Below, piece by piece: positions 1 through 7,114 of a stretch of DNA of 12,548 nucleotides. Both the position numbers and the translations under genes were made by a program. The notes beneath the pieces are model-generated. The model had not been told where the DNA came from. It made no database searches and saw only the letters and a program-made list of their open reading frames with translations. The stretch is from Alphaproteobacteria bacterium (GTDB lineage: Bacteria > Pseudomonadota > Alphaproteobacteria > Sphingomonadales > Sphingomonadaceae), in contig JAENVZ010000117.1 of NCBI GenBank assembly GCA_016650315.1, forward strand, positions 1 through 12,548. Reading direction: 5' to 3'. The first letter of the stretch is position 1. Each line of letters begins with the position of its first letter.

Positions 1-32
1 CGTCGGCAGCGTCAGATGTGTATAAGAGACAG
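1..32 (+). other. Residual Illumina Nextera read-1 adapter with Tn5 mosaic end (artefact)
   Basis: The first 32 bases are the standard Nextera transposase read-1 adapter lacking only its first T. Positions 14-32 read AGATGTGTATAAGAGACAG, the 19-bp Tn5 mosaic end used in tagmentation libraries. Genomic sequence resumes at about position 33, where the kinase reading frame starts to make sense. This is library-derived sequence left on a contig end, not a natural transposon: no transposase, second end or target duplication is present. Apparent reading frames that begin inside it should be ignored. Confidence 0.97.
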
Positions 33-1264
33 CGCTCCCGTTCCGGAATGCCCATGCCATCATCCTCAACAATCATTTCAACCATATCGTCTGCCTTGGC
101 GACCGTCACAAAAACACTGCCCCCGCCATATTTTGCGGCATTTTCCAGCAGATTGCCGAGCATTTCGTCCAAATCCTGGCGTTCGACCCGGACGGCGGTA
201 AACTTGTCGCCATCAATATCGATGCGCACATCGGGATAAAGCCGCCCGACCGCGCGTTCGACCGCCTGCAGGCTGGGCCAGACATCCGCCCGGCAGTGTG
301 AGGAACCCCGCCTTCCGACGGCGCGCGCGCGCGCAAGGTGGTGATCGACCTGCCGTCGCATCGTCGCGGCTTCCCTGATGACCGTGTCCGCCAAATCGCT
401 GGCCTTTGCCGTCGCGGCATTCATGATGACGGTGAGCGGTGTTTTTAGCGCGTGAGCGAGGTTTCCGGCATGGCGCCGCGCCTCTTCCGCCTGTTTTTCA
501 TTGTGGGCGAGCAGTTCGTTCAGCTCCTCGACCATCGGCATGATTTCATCGGGCAAGGGTGCCGTGACGCGGTTCTTGTCGCCCGCGCGCATCCGCGATA
601 TTTCCAGCCGTACCCTACGCAAGGGATGAAGGCCGTAAAAGGTCTGCAACGCCGCCATAGCGATAAGGCCAAGACCCAGCATGGCAAAGCTCTTGATTAG
701 GGTCGACCGCAGCGCCCTGATCTGATCGTCCAGGCTGGACCGGGCCTGCGCCACCGTGAATTTCCAGGTGACCTTCGATCCCGGTAACTGCACATTGCGT
801 TCCATGACGCGTAAATCTTCACCCGGAAACTGCTTGTTATCATAAACGAGGACCGTCAGATTCTTGTGCGCAGTATCGACGTCCAATGCCCGATCCCACA
901 AGGATCGTGAGCGAAAATCATCAAATCCGGGGCCGCCGATCTGAAAATAAATCCCGCTATTAGGTTCCAGAAATCGCTGATCGGCGAGCGGGCGGATCAG
1001 TCGCACTTCACCGTCGGGACCAATTTCGGCCGAACCGATCATGGCGATCAGCACATAGTTCAGGCCATCGTCGAAACTGCGTGTGACAGCATCAGTAAGC
1101 ACCCGATCCAGTGCCATACCGCCACCAAGCAACAACAGCGTGATCCACAGCGCGGCAATGCCGATCATGCGACGGCTCAACGATCCCGTCGTGCGCGCTG
1201 ATCCGGTGTTCGGCGCGGTTTCTACCGGGCTTGCATCGTCCTTGCTGGTATCGCCCTCGGCCAA
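33..1264 (-). CDS. PhoQ-like sensor histidine kinase, 3' end cut off by contig end
   Basis: This is a membrane sensor kinase that should phosphorylate the response regulator encoded just upstream. Numbered from a TTG start at 1264, the visible part is about 410 codons. It has a short cytoplasmic N-terminus, a first membrane segment near residues 33-52, a periplasmic sensor region of roughly 130 residues, and a second membrane segment near 188-212. A HAMP-like linker and a dimerisation helix follow, with H-box LAHALKTPL (His about 271), then N-box NLLENAAKYGGG and G1 box VEDDGMGI. The HALKTPL form of the H-box is typical of PhoQ-type kinases. The rest of the HATPase_c domain is missing because the adapter interrupts it. 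Start choice: the TTG has GAGG 6 nt upstream, overlapping the regulator's stop, and leaves an 8-nt gap. An ATG at 1168 is the alternative but has no clear ribosome site. The stimulus is unknown. Confidence 0.88.
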
Positions 1265-1272
1265 CTCAGGCC

Positions 1273-1938
1273 TCAGGCCACCGGCTCTTCAAGACTGTAG
1301 CCAAGGCCGCGAATCGTGGTGATCACATCAGGCCCCAGCTTCTTGCGAACGCGTGTAACAAACACCTCTATCGTATTGGAATCACGATCAAAATCCTGAT
1401 CATAAATATGTTCTATCAGCTCGGTACGCGACACGACCTTGCCCTTGTGATGCAGCAGGTAGGACAGAAGTTTATATTCCTGCGCGGTGAGCTTCACCGG
1501 CTCACCCTTCAGCGTCACCTTGCCCGATCGCGTGTCCAGACGGACATCGCCCGCGATCAGTTCGCTTGACGCATTGCCAGAGGCACGGCGGATAAGCGCG
1601 CGCAGACGGGCTATCAGCTCTTCACTCTGGAAAGGTTTGGCGAGATAATCGTCCGCGCCCGCGTCCAGCCCAGCTACCTTGTCGGACCAGCTATCTCGCG
1701 CAGTCAGCACCAATACAGGAAAGACCAAGCCTTCCTTGCGCCAGCGGTCAAGCACCGTCAGCCCGTCGATTTCGGGCAGGCCAAGATCAAGCACAACCGC
1801 ATCATAGCTTTCCGTCGCACCTAGAAAATGCCCCTCCTCGCCATCGGTGGCAAGGTCGACGGCATAGCCTGCACCCTCCAGAGTGTTTTTCAGTTGCGGA
1901 CCCAGACTAGGCTCATCTTCAACAATCAACAGCCGCAT
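1273..1938 (-). CDS. OmpR/PhoP-family DNA-binding response regulator
   Basis: This is a cytoplasmic two-component regulator of 221 residues, the usual length for the family. The receiver domain (about 1-115) has the acidic pair E7/D8, the phospho-acceptor D51 in VVLDLGLPEIDG, T79 in LVLTARDSW and K101 in YLAKPF. The C-terminal winged helix (about 125-218) has KLTAQEYKLLSYL, the recognition-helix region SNTIEVFVTRVRKKL and the closing hairpin TTIRGLGYSL. The RWR and TARDSWSDKV stretches resemble PhoP more than PhoB, which fits the PhoQ-type partner encoded 8 nt downstream. AAGGG lies 6 nt before the ATG. It follows the PepSY gene after a 26-nt gap and is probably co-transcribed with it. Regulated genes cannot be read from the window. 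Autoregulation is plausible (see the direct repeat at 2388-2404). Confidence 0.96.
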   Translation of the reverse strand: MRLLIVEDEPSLGPQLKNTLEGAGYAVDLATDGEEGHFLGATESYDAVVLDLGLPEIDGLTVLDRWRKEGLVFPVLVLTARDSWSDKVAGLDAGADDYLAKPFQSEELIARLRALIRRASGNASSELIAGDVRLDTRSGKVTLKGEPVKLTAQEYKLLSYLLHHKGKVVSRTELIEHIYDQDFDRDSNTIEVFVTRVRKKLGPDVITTIRGLGYSLEEPVA

Positions 1939-1964
1939 ATCAGCCCTTTACCCTGTTTATCTTA

Positions 1965-2372
1965 TCAGCGCGAACGTCGGACGACATCGCCCGACCGGCC
2001 ATCTACATCAACCCATAGCACGCGACCGTCCATCATATATTTAAGGCGATATTCGCCCCGGCGATCATCAAATTCGCTACCCAGATAGCTTGCGCCGTCC
2101 ATATCGCGCTCTACCCGGCGCTTGATCACCGAAAACGGCATGACCTGACCATCCAGCATGGCACGTCGCGCCGCATCCTGTTCATAACGCCTTGGATTTC
2201 CGCGGGATGGTTCCTCGCGCTGCACATTGCCGCGTGCCATAGACCCGCGTGATTGATCCCCGCGCATCTGATCCCCGCGCCGCTGTTCGGACCATGCCGG
2301 CGTGGAAACCCCTGCCGCAACAAGCCCTGCAAGCATAAAAGCTGCCAAAAAAGGGGATTTCAACTGCATCAT
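1965..2372 (-). CDS. Secreted PepSY-domain protein with Arg-Gly pentapeptide repeats
   Basis: This is a small exported protein of about 135 residues, first gene of the operon with the regulator and kinase. The start chosen gives MMQLKSPF followed by a hydrophobic stretch and a TPAWS-E cleavage-like site, a convincing Sec signal peptide. The frame stays open upstream to 2471, but that extension has no signal-like or conserved character. The mature N-terminus has about seven five-residue units with Arg at position 2 and usually Gly at position 3 (RRGDQ, MRGDQ, SRGSM, ARGNV and so on). The C-terminal 60 residues (MPFSVIKRRVERD...YRLKYMMDGRVLWVDVDGRSGDV) fit a single PepSY domain, a fold often found in periplasmic inhibitor or modulator proteins. 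A role in modulating the neighbouring kinase is inference from gene order only. No good ribosome site is visible before either ATG (2372 or 2369). Confidence 0.82.
   Translation of the reverse strand: MMQLKSPFLAAFMLAGLVAAGVSTPAWSEQRRGDQMRGDQSRGSMARGNVQREEPSRGNPRRYEQDAARRAMLDGQVMPFSVIKRRVERDMDGASYLGSEFDDRRGEYRLKYMMDGRVLWVDVDGRSGDVVRRSR
2178..2282 (-). repeat. 15-nt tandem repeat encoding XRGXX pentapeptides
   Basis: Seven consecutive 15-nt units inside the PepSY gene encode RRGDQ, MRGDQ, SRGSM, ARGNV, QREEP, SRGNP and RRYEQ. At DNA level the unit is best preserved in the first copies: TGATCCCCGCGC occurs at 2254-2265 and again at 2269-2280, exactly 15 nt apart. Later units have diverged but keep the Arg at position 2. 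Confidence 0.8.
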
Positions 2373-2387
2373 GGGTTCATGACATAG

Positions 2388-2404
2388 GCAACAAGGATTG
2401 AACA
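2388..2404 (-). promoter_or_regulatory. Possible PhoP-box-like direct repeat upstream of the PepSY operon
   Basis: On the minus strand the sequence reads TGTTCA, five bases, TGTTGC. This is a 6-5-6 direct repeat with 11-bp spacing, the geometry of the enterobacterial PhoP box (T/GGTTTA-N5-T/GGTTTA). It lies 16 bp before the PepSY start codon, in front of a PhoP-like regulator's own operon. Each half matches only four of six positions well, so chance is a real alternative. Confidence 0.25.
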
Positions 2405-2519
2405 GGTGGTGAATGGGGTTGGAAGCTGAATGAAAGGAAAGCCCTTGCCGCCTATGACAGAATTGCAACATGACCGCTTGCCCTTGCCCTTTGGTTCTGT
2501 CCCCCTTAACGCCCGCGCC

Positions 2520-4298
2520 ATGGCTGCACCTATTTTATCCTATGAAGATTTGGGCCTGATCCAGGGCAGCGGCTGGCTGTTCCAGGGACTTGACCTCTAT
2601 ATTGGCGAGCGTGACCGGCTGGCGCTGATCGGTCGCAACGGCGCGGGCAAGACCACCCTGCTGCGACTGATCGCCGGTCAGATTGAGGCCGACAAGGGCC
2701 TGCGTTCCATCGTTCCGGGCACGCATGTCGTGATATTGGAGCAGGACCCGGACCTGTCCGCCTTTGAAACACTCCATGATTTTGCCTGTGGCGGAACGCT
2801 TGCCCCGCCACGCCATGAGGTAGAGGCTATTGCCGACCAGCTAGGCATCGACCTCATGCGCCCAGCAAACACGGCGTCAGGGGGTGAGCGGCGCAGGGCG
2901 GCCATTTGCCGCGCGCTGGCCAGCCAGCCCGATGTGCTGCTGCTGGATGAACCGACCAACCATCTGGACCTCGCCGCTATCGACTGGCTGGAAAGCTGGC
3001 TCAACCGCTATAGCGGCGCCTTTGTCGTCATCAGCCATGACCGGACCTTCCTTACCCGCCTGACGCGCCAGACGCTTTGGCTCGACCGGGGCAGCTTGCG
3101 GCGTAGCGAGATCGGCTTTGGCGGCTTTGAGGCATGGATGGAAAAGGTCTATGCCGAAGAAGCGCGCGCCGCCGACAAGCTGGATGCCAAGCTGAAGCTG
3201 GAGGCGCACTGGCTGGAACGGGGCGTCACCGCACGGCGCAAGCGCAATCAGGGTCGCCTTGCCAAGCTGCATGACATGCGCGCGCAGCGGGCGGCCATGA
3301 TCGGACCTGCCGGCGCGGCGAAACTTGCCATCGCGTCGGACGATGTGAAGACGAAGAGCGTGATCGTTGCAGATCATGTCACCAAATGTTTTGGCGAACG
3401 GACGATCATCAAGGACTTTTCCCTGCGCATTCAGCGCGGCGACCGTATCGGCATTGTCGGCGCGAACGGCGCGGGCAAGACGACGCTGCTCAAGCTTCTG
3501 ACTGGTGAGATTGCGCCTGATGAGGGCAAAATTACGCTTGCAAAGACGCTGGACGGGGTCATCATCGACCAGCAACGCAGCCTGATGGCCCCTGATAAAC
3601 GCGTCCGCGATGTGCTGGCCGAAGGCGGCGACTGGATCGAGGTACGCGGCGTCAAAAAGCATGTGCAGGGCTATTTGAAGGACTTTCTGTTCGAACCCTC
3701 GCTGATTGACGTGAAGGTCGGAACCTTGTCAGGCGGCGAGCGGTCACGGCTGCTGTTGGCGCGCGAATTTGCCCGCGCATCGAACCTGCTGGTACTCGAT
3801 GAGCCGACCAACGACCTCGACCTTGAAACGCTCGATCTGTTGCAGGAAGTGATCGCCGATTATGACGGCACCGTCCTGATCGTCAGCCATGACCGTGACT
3901 TTCTGGACCGCACTGTGACTGTGACGCTGGGCCTGGATGGCAGCGGGACAGTCGACATCGTCGCTGGCGGCTATGAGGACTGGGCAGCAAAGCGCCAGCC
4001 CCGCAACTCAGGCAAGGCCCCAGTCAAAAAGGCGGAAACTGCACCCCCGCCACGGCAGCAAACCAAGCTGACCTACAAAGACCAGCGAGATTACGAATTA
4101 CTGCCCAAGCGTATCGAGGAACTGGAAACGCAGATTGCGCGCGATGAAGAGGCGCTGCACGATCCCGACCTTTATGCCCGCGATCCCGGTAAGTTTGCGG
4201 CCCTGACAAAAGCCGTCGAGAAAGCGCGTGCGGACAAGGATGCGGCAGAAGAACGCTGGTTGGAACTGGCCGAAATGGTAGAGAATCTGGGCGGCTGA
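2520..4298 (+). CDS. uup: ABC-F family ATPase, Uup-like
   Basis: This is a soluble protein of 592 residues with two tandem ABC ATPase domains and no membrane segments, so it belongs to the ABC-F class that acts on ribosomes rather than transport. Domain 1 has Walker A GRNGAGKT (38-45), signature ASGGERRR (about 119-126) and Walker B LLLDEPTNHLD with D143/E144. Domain 2 has Walker A GANGAGKT (314-321), signature LSGGERSR and Walker B LLVLDEPTNDLD with D427/E428. The Arg/Lys-rich helical linker (about 205-265) matches the P-site-tRNA interaction segment. The C-terminal 80 residues form a charged coiled coil like the Uup C-terminal domain, which favours Uup over EttA. The ATG at 2520 gives the usual family N-terminus. 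In-frame ATGs at 2430 (GGAAG upstream) and 2454 are possible but would add an unconserved leader. It is divergent from the PepSY operon. Confidence 0.93.
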   Translation: MAAPILSYEDLGLIQGSGWLFQGLDLYIGERDRLALIGRNGAGKTTLLRLIAGQIEADKGLRSIVPGTHVVILEQDPDLSAFETLHDFACGGTLAPPRHEVEAIADQLGIDLMRPANTASGGERRRAAICRALASQPDVLLLDEPTNHLDLAAIDWLESWLNRYSGAFVVISHDRTFLTRLTRQTLWLDRGSLRRSEIGFGGFEAWMEKVYAEEARAADKLDAKLKLEAHWLERGVTARRKRNQGRLAKLHDMRAQRAAMIGPAGAAKLAIASDDVKTKSVIVADHVTKCFGERTIIKDFSLRIQRGDRIGIVGANGAGKTTLLKLLTGEIAPDEGKITLAKTLDGVIIDQQRSLMAPDKRVRDVLAEGGDWIEVRGVKKHVQGYLKDFLFEPSLIDVKVGTLSGGERSRLLLAREFARASNLLVLDEPTNDLDLETLDLLQEVIADYDGTVLIVSHDRDFLDRTVTVTLGLDGSGTVDIVAGGYEDWAAKRQPRNSGKAPVKKAETAPPPRQQTKLTYKDQRDYELLPKRIEELETQIARDEEALHDPDLYARDPGKFAALTKAVEKARADKDAAEERWLELAEMVENLGG

Positions 4299-4323
4299 CT
4301 GGATCTTTGTTACCCTCAGAAGC

Positions 4324-4351
4324 GTGTTCCTGCGAAAGCAGGAACCCAGGG
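4324..4351 (+). repeat. REP-like hairpin repeat, copy 1
   Basis: This 28-bp element contains a perfect hairpin, TTCCTGC-GAAA-GCAGGAA (4327-4344), with a 7-bp stem and GAAA loop. It lies in the gap between the convergent uup and M2 peptidase genes. An inverted copy sits at 4374-4401. No T-run follows, so it is not a classic intrinsic terminator. It more likely belongs to a dispersed intergenic repeat family, but genome copy number cannot be judged here. Confidence 0.75.
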
Positions 4352-4373
4352 TCACACGCGCTGCACCAAGATT

Positions 4374-4401
4374 CCCTGGACTCCTGCTTTCGCAGGAGCA
4401 C
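4374..4401 (-). repeat. REP-like hairpin repeat, copy 2 (inverted)
   Basis: The minus-strand reading matches copy 1 at 25 of 28 positions. The hairpin is CTCCTGC-TTTC-GCAGGAG on the plus strand (4381-4398). Two of the three differences change the outermost stem pair from T:A to C:G, so pairing is kept. Two copies in opposite orientation 22 bp apart resemble a BIME/REPIN-style pair between convergent genes. Confidence 0.75.
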
Positions 4402-4444
4402 GTTTCACCGCAATGCCCACCCTACCATGCGTTGCGCGACAGGC

Positions 4445-6283
4445 CTACCATCCGCACTGTTTTCCCGTATTCTGTTCCTTCAGCCATGCTTGAAGCGGAG
4501 CGAAATATTCGATCATCGCTTCACCCGACATTTCGCGTGTACCCGTGAACGCTTCAAGAGCATCAGGCCACGGCTTTGATGCACCCATTTCCAGCATGGC
4601 ATTCAGCTTCGCGCCCACTTCCTTGTTGCCATAAAATGAGCAACGGTGGAGAGGGCCTTTCCATCCGGCTTGGTCGCAGGCAGCCTTGTAGAATTGAAAC
4701 TGCAGGATGCGGGCGAGGAAATAGCGCGTATAAGGCGTGTTACCCGGAATATGGAATTTAGCGCCCGGGTCGAATGCATCATCGGGGCGATCGACCGGCG
4801 GCACTATCCCCTGATATTGTAGGCGAAGATCCGTCCAGGCGTCATTATATCCAGCAGGCTTGATCGCCCCGCTGAACACGCCCCAACGCCATTTGTCGAC
4901 GAGCAGACCAAAGGGCAGGAACGCCACCTTATCCATCGCCTGACGCAGCAACAGGCCGATGTCCTTGTCCACACTTGGCACCTTGGCAGAACTGAGCAGG
5001 CCAATGTCGACCAGATATTGCGGCGTGATCGACAGCGCGATGAAATCGCCGATCGCCTCGTGAAAGCCGTCATTGGCACCATTCAGATAGAGATAGGGCT
5101 GCTTGTTATAAGCCCGCTGGTAGTAATTATGGCCAAGCTCATGATGGATGGTGACGAAATCGTCGCCGTTCACCTTGGTGCACATCTTGATGCGGACATC
5201 ATCCTTGTTGTCGATGTCCCAGGCGCTGGCGTGGCAGACGACCTCCCGATCCTGCGGCTTGGTAATCATCGAGCGCTGCCAAAATGTTTCGGGTAGCGGC
5301 GCAAAGCCGAGCGAGCTGTAAAACCCCTCCCCGGCCTTCACCATCTTCACCGGATCATAGCCCTTGCCGGTGAGCAGATCGGTCGTATCGAAACCCAGAT
5401 CGCCCGCCCCCTTCGGCGCGACAATGTCATAGATATTGCCCCATTCCTGCGCCCACATATTGCCAAGAAGATCGGCACGGATCGGTCCGGTCTTTGCCTG
5501 CACCGCATCCCCATATTTTTCGTTGAGCTTGGTCCGCGTATAGCAATGCAGTTCGTCATAGAGCGGCTTGACCTGGCTCCACAGCTTCTCGGTCAGTGCG
5601 GCAAAATCGTCGGCGGACATGTCATAGCCTGAACGCCACATCGCGCCGACATTCTTGTAACCCAGTTCCTGTGCGCCCTTATTGGCGATATCGACCAGAT
5701 GGACGTAATCCTGCTTCATCGGCGCGCCGACGCTGTCGTGCCAGCTCGCCCACATTTCCTTCATCTGGGCAGGATTGCGGTTGGTGCCCATTGCGGCTTC
5801 AATATCGCTGCCGTTGATCGGCTGGCCATTGAGCATGCCCTTGCCCTTGCCATAGGAGGATTGCAGGCGGGTTGCGATTTCGTTCAGCGCGGTCGCCGCG
5901 CCCGGCGTGGTCGGCGCTGGCAGAACGATACCGCCACGCAATATGTCCAGCTTGCGCTTCACCTCATCCGAAAGGCCCGGAACATCCGTGTATTTCGCCG
6001 CCTCCAACGCAAAGCGGACCGACATTTCCGTGCCCTGCGCTCCGAATTTGGCGGCGAGAGCATCTGTATCGTCGGTAATATAGGTGGCGTTGATCCATCC
6101 CATGCGGCTGGCATCGACCGAATAATCGAAAAGTTGCTTTTCGGCGGTCGCTATGAACGTTTCGGCGTCGGCAACTGTGGGCTTTACCTGCGCAGTCAAA
6201 CCGTCTTTTCTTGAAGAAGCCGCCAACGCCGGACTTGCAACAAGAACAGCCGCGAGAGCGGCGAGAGAAATAGCGAACTTCAT
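4445..6283 (-). CDS. Secreted M2-family peptidyl-dipeptidase (ACE-like)
   Basis: This zinc dipeptidyl carboxypeptidase of 612 residues matches a single bacterial ACE-type catalytic domain; it should remove C-terminal dipeptides from peptides outside the cytoplasm. The signal peptide (about 1-21) ends SPALA-A. The zinc site is H381-E-L-G-H385 with third ligand E409 in FHEAIGD, the 24-residue spacing seen in testis ACE (H387/E411). H511 (FHIPG) and Y521 (YTRYF) align with the transition-state residues H513 and Y523, and R520 with the chloride-binding R522. Cysteine pairs C350/C368 and C536/C548 match two ACE disulfides. AAGGA lies about 10 nt before the ATG. A weak promoter candidate TTGACC-N17-CACTAA (minus strand, 6350-6322) precedes it, so it need not be co-transcribed with the hydrolase. 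No transport or peptide-use genes flank it. Natural substrate is unknown. Confidence 0.95.
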   Translation of the reverse strand: MKFAISLAALAAVLVASPALAASSRKDGLTAQVKPTVADAETFIATAEKQLFDYSVDASRMGWINATYITDDTDALAAKFGAQGTEMSVRFALEAAKYTDVPGLSDEVKRKLDILRGGIVLPAPTTPGAATALNEIATRLQSSYGKGKGMLNGQPINGSDIEAAMGTNRNPAQMKEMWASWHDSVGAPMKQDYVHLVDIANKGAQELGYKNVGAMWRSGYDMSADDFAALTEKLWSQVKPLYDELHCYTRTKLNEKYGDAVQAKTGPIRADLLGNMWAQEWGNIYDIVAPKGAGDLGFDTTDLLTGKGYDPVKMVKAGEGFYSSLGFAPLPETFWQRSMITKPQDREVVCHASAWDIDNKDDVRIKMCTKVNGDDFVTIHHELGHNYYQRAYNKQPYLYLNGANDGFHEAIGDFIALSITPQYLVDIGLLSSAKVPSVDKDIGLLLRQAMDKVAFLPFGLLVDKWRWGVFSGAIKPAGYNDAWTDLRLQYQGIVPPVDRPDDAFDPGAKFHIPGNTPYTRYFLARILQFQFYKAACDQAGWKGPLHRCSFYGNKEVGAKLNAMLEMGASKPWPDALEAFTGTREMSGEAMIEYFAPLQAWLKEQNTGKQCGW

Positions 6284-6346
6284 GGATTATTTATCCTTTT
6301 CAGGCGAATTTCATGGCCTGATTAGTGACAAATGCACCCAGTCCGG

Positions 6347-7114
6347 TCAAGCAGTCAGAAAATCAACGATGGCCTCACCAAGCTCTATAGTTGTTACACA
6401 GCTCATATGCGTGCCCGGAATTTCCTTCAGGCGGCCATTGGGCAACAGATCGGCCAGCGCCACTGGCGAGCCGTTATCGCGGTCATCACGCCCGCACAGT
6501 ACCAGCGTTTCAGTTTCTATGGCCGCAACCTCGCCGGGTTCAACATCACCGAACGTATCGAGCAACAGGATCGCCGCCACCGGATCAATCTTCATTGTCT
6601 TCATGAACTGAACCGCCATCCAGTGCTCATCTCCGCGCTTCACGGTGTCGCGCATCGCAATGGCGGCCAGAAAGAAATCGCGGCGGCTGGCCCAACCTGA
6701 AAGACCTTCCAGGCCCATGCCCGACAGAATCACACGACCGGGTTTCGTCCCACGCAATAAAAGCTTTGCAGTTGTCCGCGCGCCCAGAGAAAATCCACCA
6801 AGGTCAAAGTCGTCCAGTTCCAGATGCGCAATCAGCGCTTCGATATCCTTGACCAGCACATCTTGCGGATAGGCCGCCGGATCATGTGGAGCAGCACTTT
6901 GCCCGTGCACGCGCAGGTCCGGCATGATGACCCGAAAACCGGCCAGAGCCACCTGCGCCGCAGTTCCAAATTTGATCCAGTTCACATACGCACTGGAAAA
7001 CAGGCCGTGCAGCAGGATGAGCGGTCGCCCTTCCCCCATTTCGTGGACACACAGACGCACGCCATCAAAGGATTCGAACCAATCCGATGTTGCTTCAGTC
7101 AGGGATTTTTCCAA
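6347..7114 (-). CDS. Alpha/beta-hydrolase fold protein
   Basis: This is a 255-residue cytoplasmic hydrolase with the full catalytic triad pattern. The oxyanion-hole strand LILLHGLFSS lies at 32-41, the nucleophile elbow is GGFSLGAR with S109, the acid is probably D210 or D211 in LCGRDDRDNGS, and the histidine is H236 in IPGTHMSC. No signal peptide is seen. The start is TTG at 7114: an in-frame TGA stands a few codons upstream and no ATG occurs before residue 26. This start overlaps the GFA gene by 20 nt, so translation is probably coupled. The family covers esterases, C-C hydrolases and haloperoxidase-like enzymes; nothing fixes the substrate. It is not an obvious FrmB-type S-formylglutathione hydrolase despite its neighbour. 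Confidence 0.9.
   Translation of the reverse strand: MEKSLTEATSDWFESFDGVRLCVHEMGEGRPLILLHGLFSSAYVNWIKFGTAAQVALAGFRVIMPDLRVHGQSAAPHDPAAYPQDVLVKDIEALIAHLELDDFDLGGFSLGARTTAKLLLRGTKPGRVILSGMGLEGLSGWASRRDFFLAAIAMRDTVKRGDEHWMAVQFMKTMKIDPVAAILLLDTFGDVEPGEVAAIETETLVLCGRDDRDNGSPVALADLLPNGRLKEIPGTHMSCVTTIELGEAIVDFLTA

Noticed and set aside
14..32. Tn5 mosaic end as evidence of a natural transposon
   Set aside because: It is part of a complete library adapter at the extreme contig edge, with no transposase or second end.
106..420. A 104-codon minus-strand frame within the kinase region
   Set aside because: It is a shifted frame. The true kinase frame runs through here with the H-box, N-box and G1 box in order, so no frameshift is needed.
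2373..2471. N-terminal extension of the PepSY protein up to an ATG at 2471
   Set aside because: The added 33 residues (His/Cys-rich, no signal character) would bury the clear signal peptide that begins at 2372.
2877..3662. A 261-codon minus-strand open frame inside uup
   Set aside because: It is fully antisense to the ATPase domains and has no family features or ribosome site.
4327..4398. The two hairpins as a CRISPR array or integron attachment site
   Set aside because: There are only two inverted copies, no regular spacers, and no cas or integrase gene nearby.
5699..6214. A 171-codon plus-strand open frame antisense to the M2 peptidase
   Set aside because: The opposite strand encodes an intact peptidase with conserved residues; the antisense product resembles no known protein.
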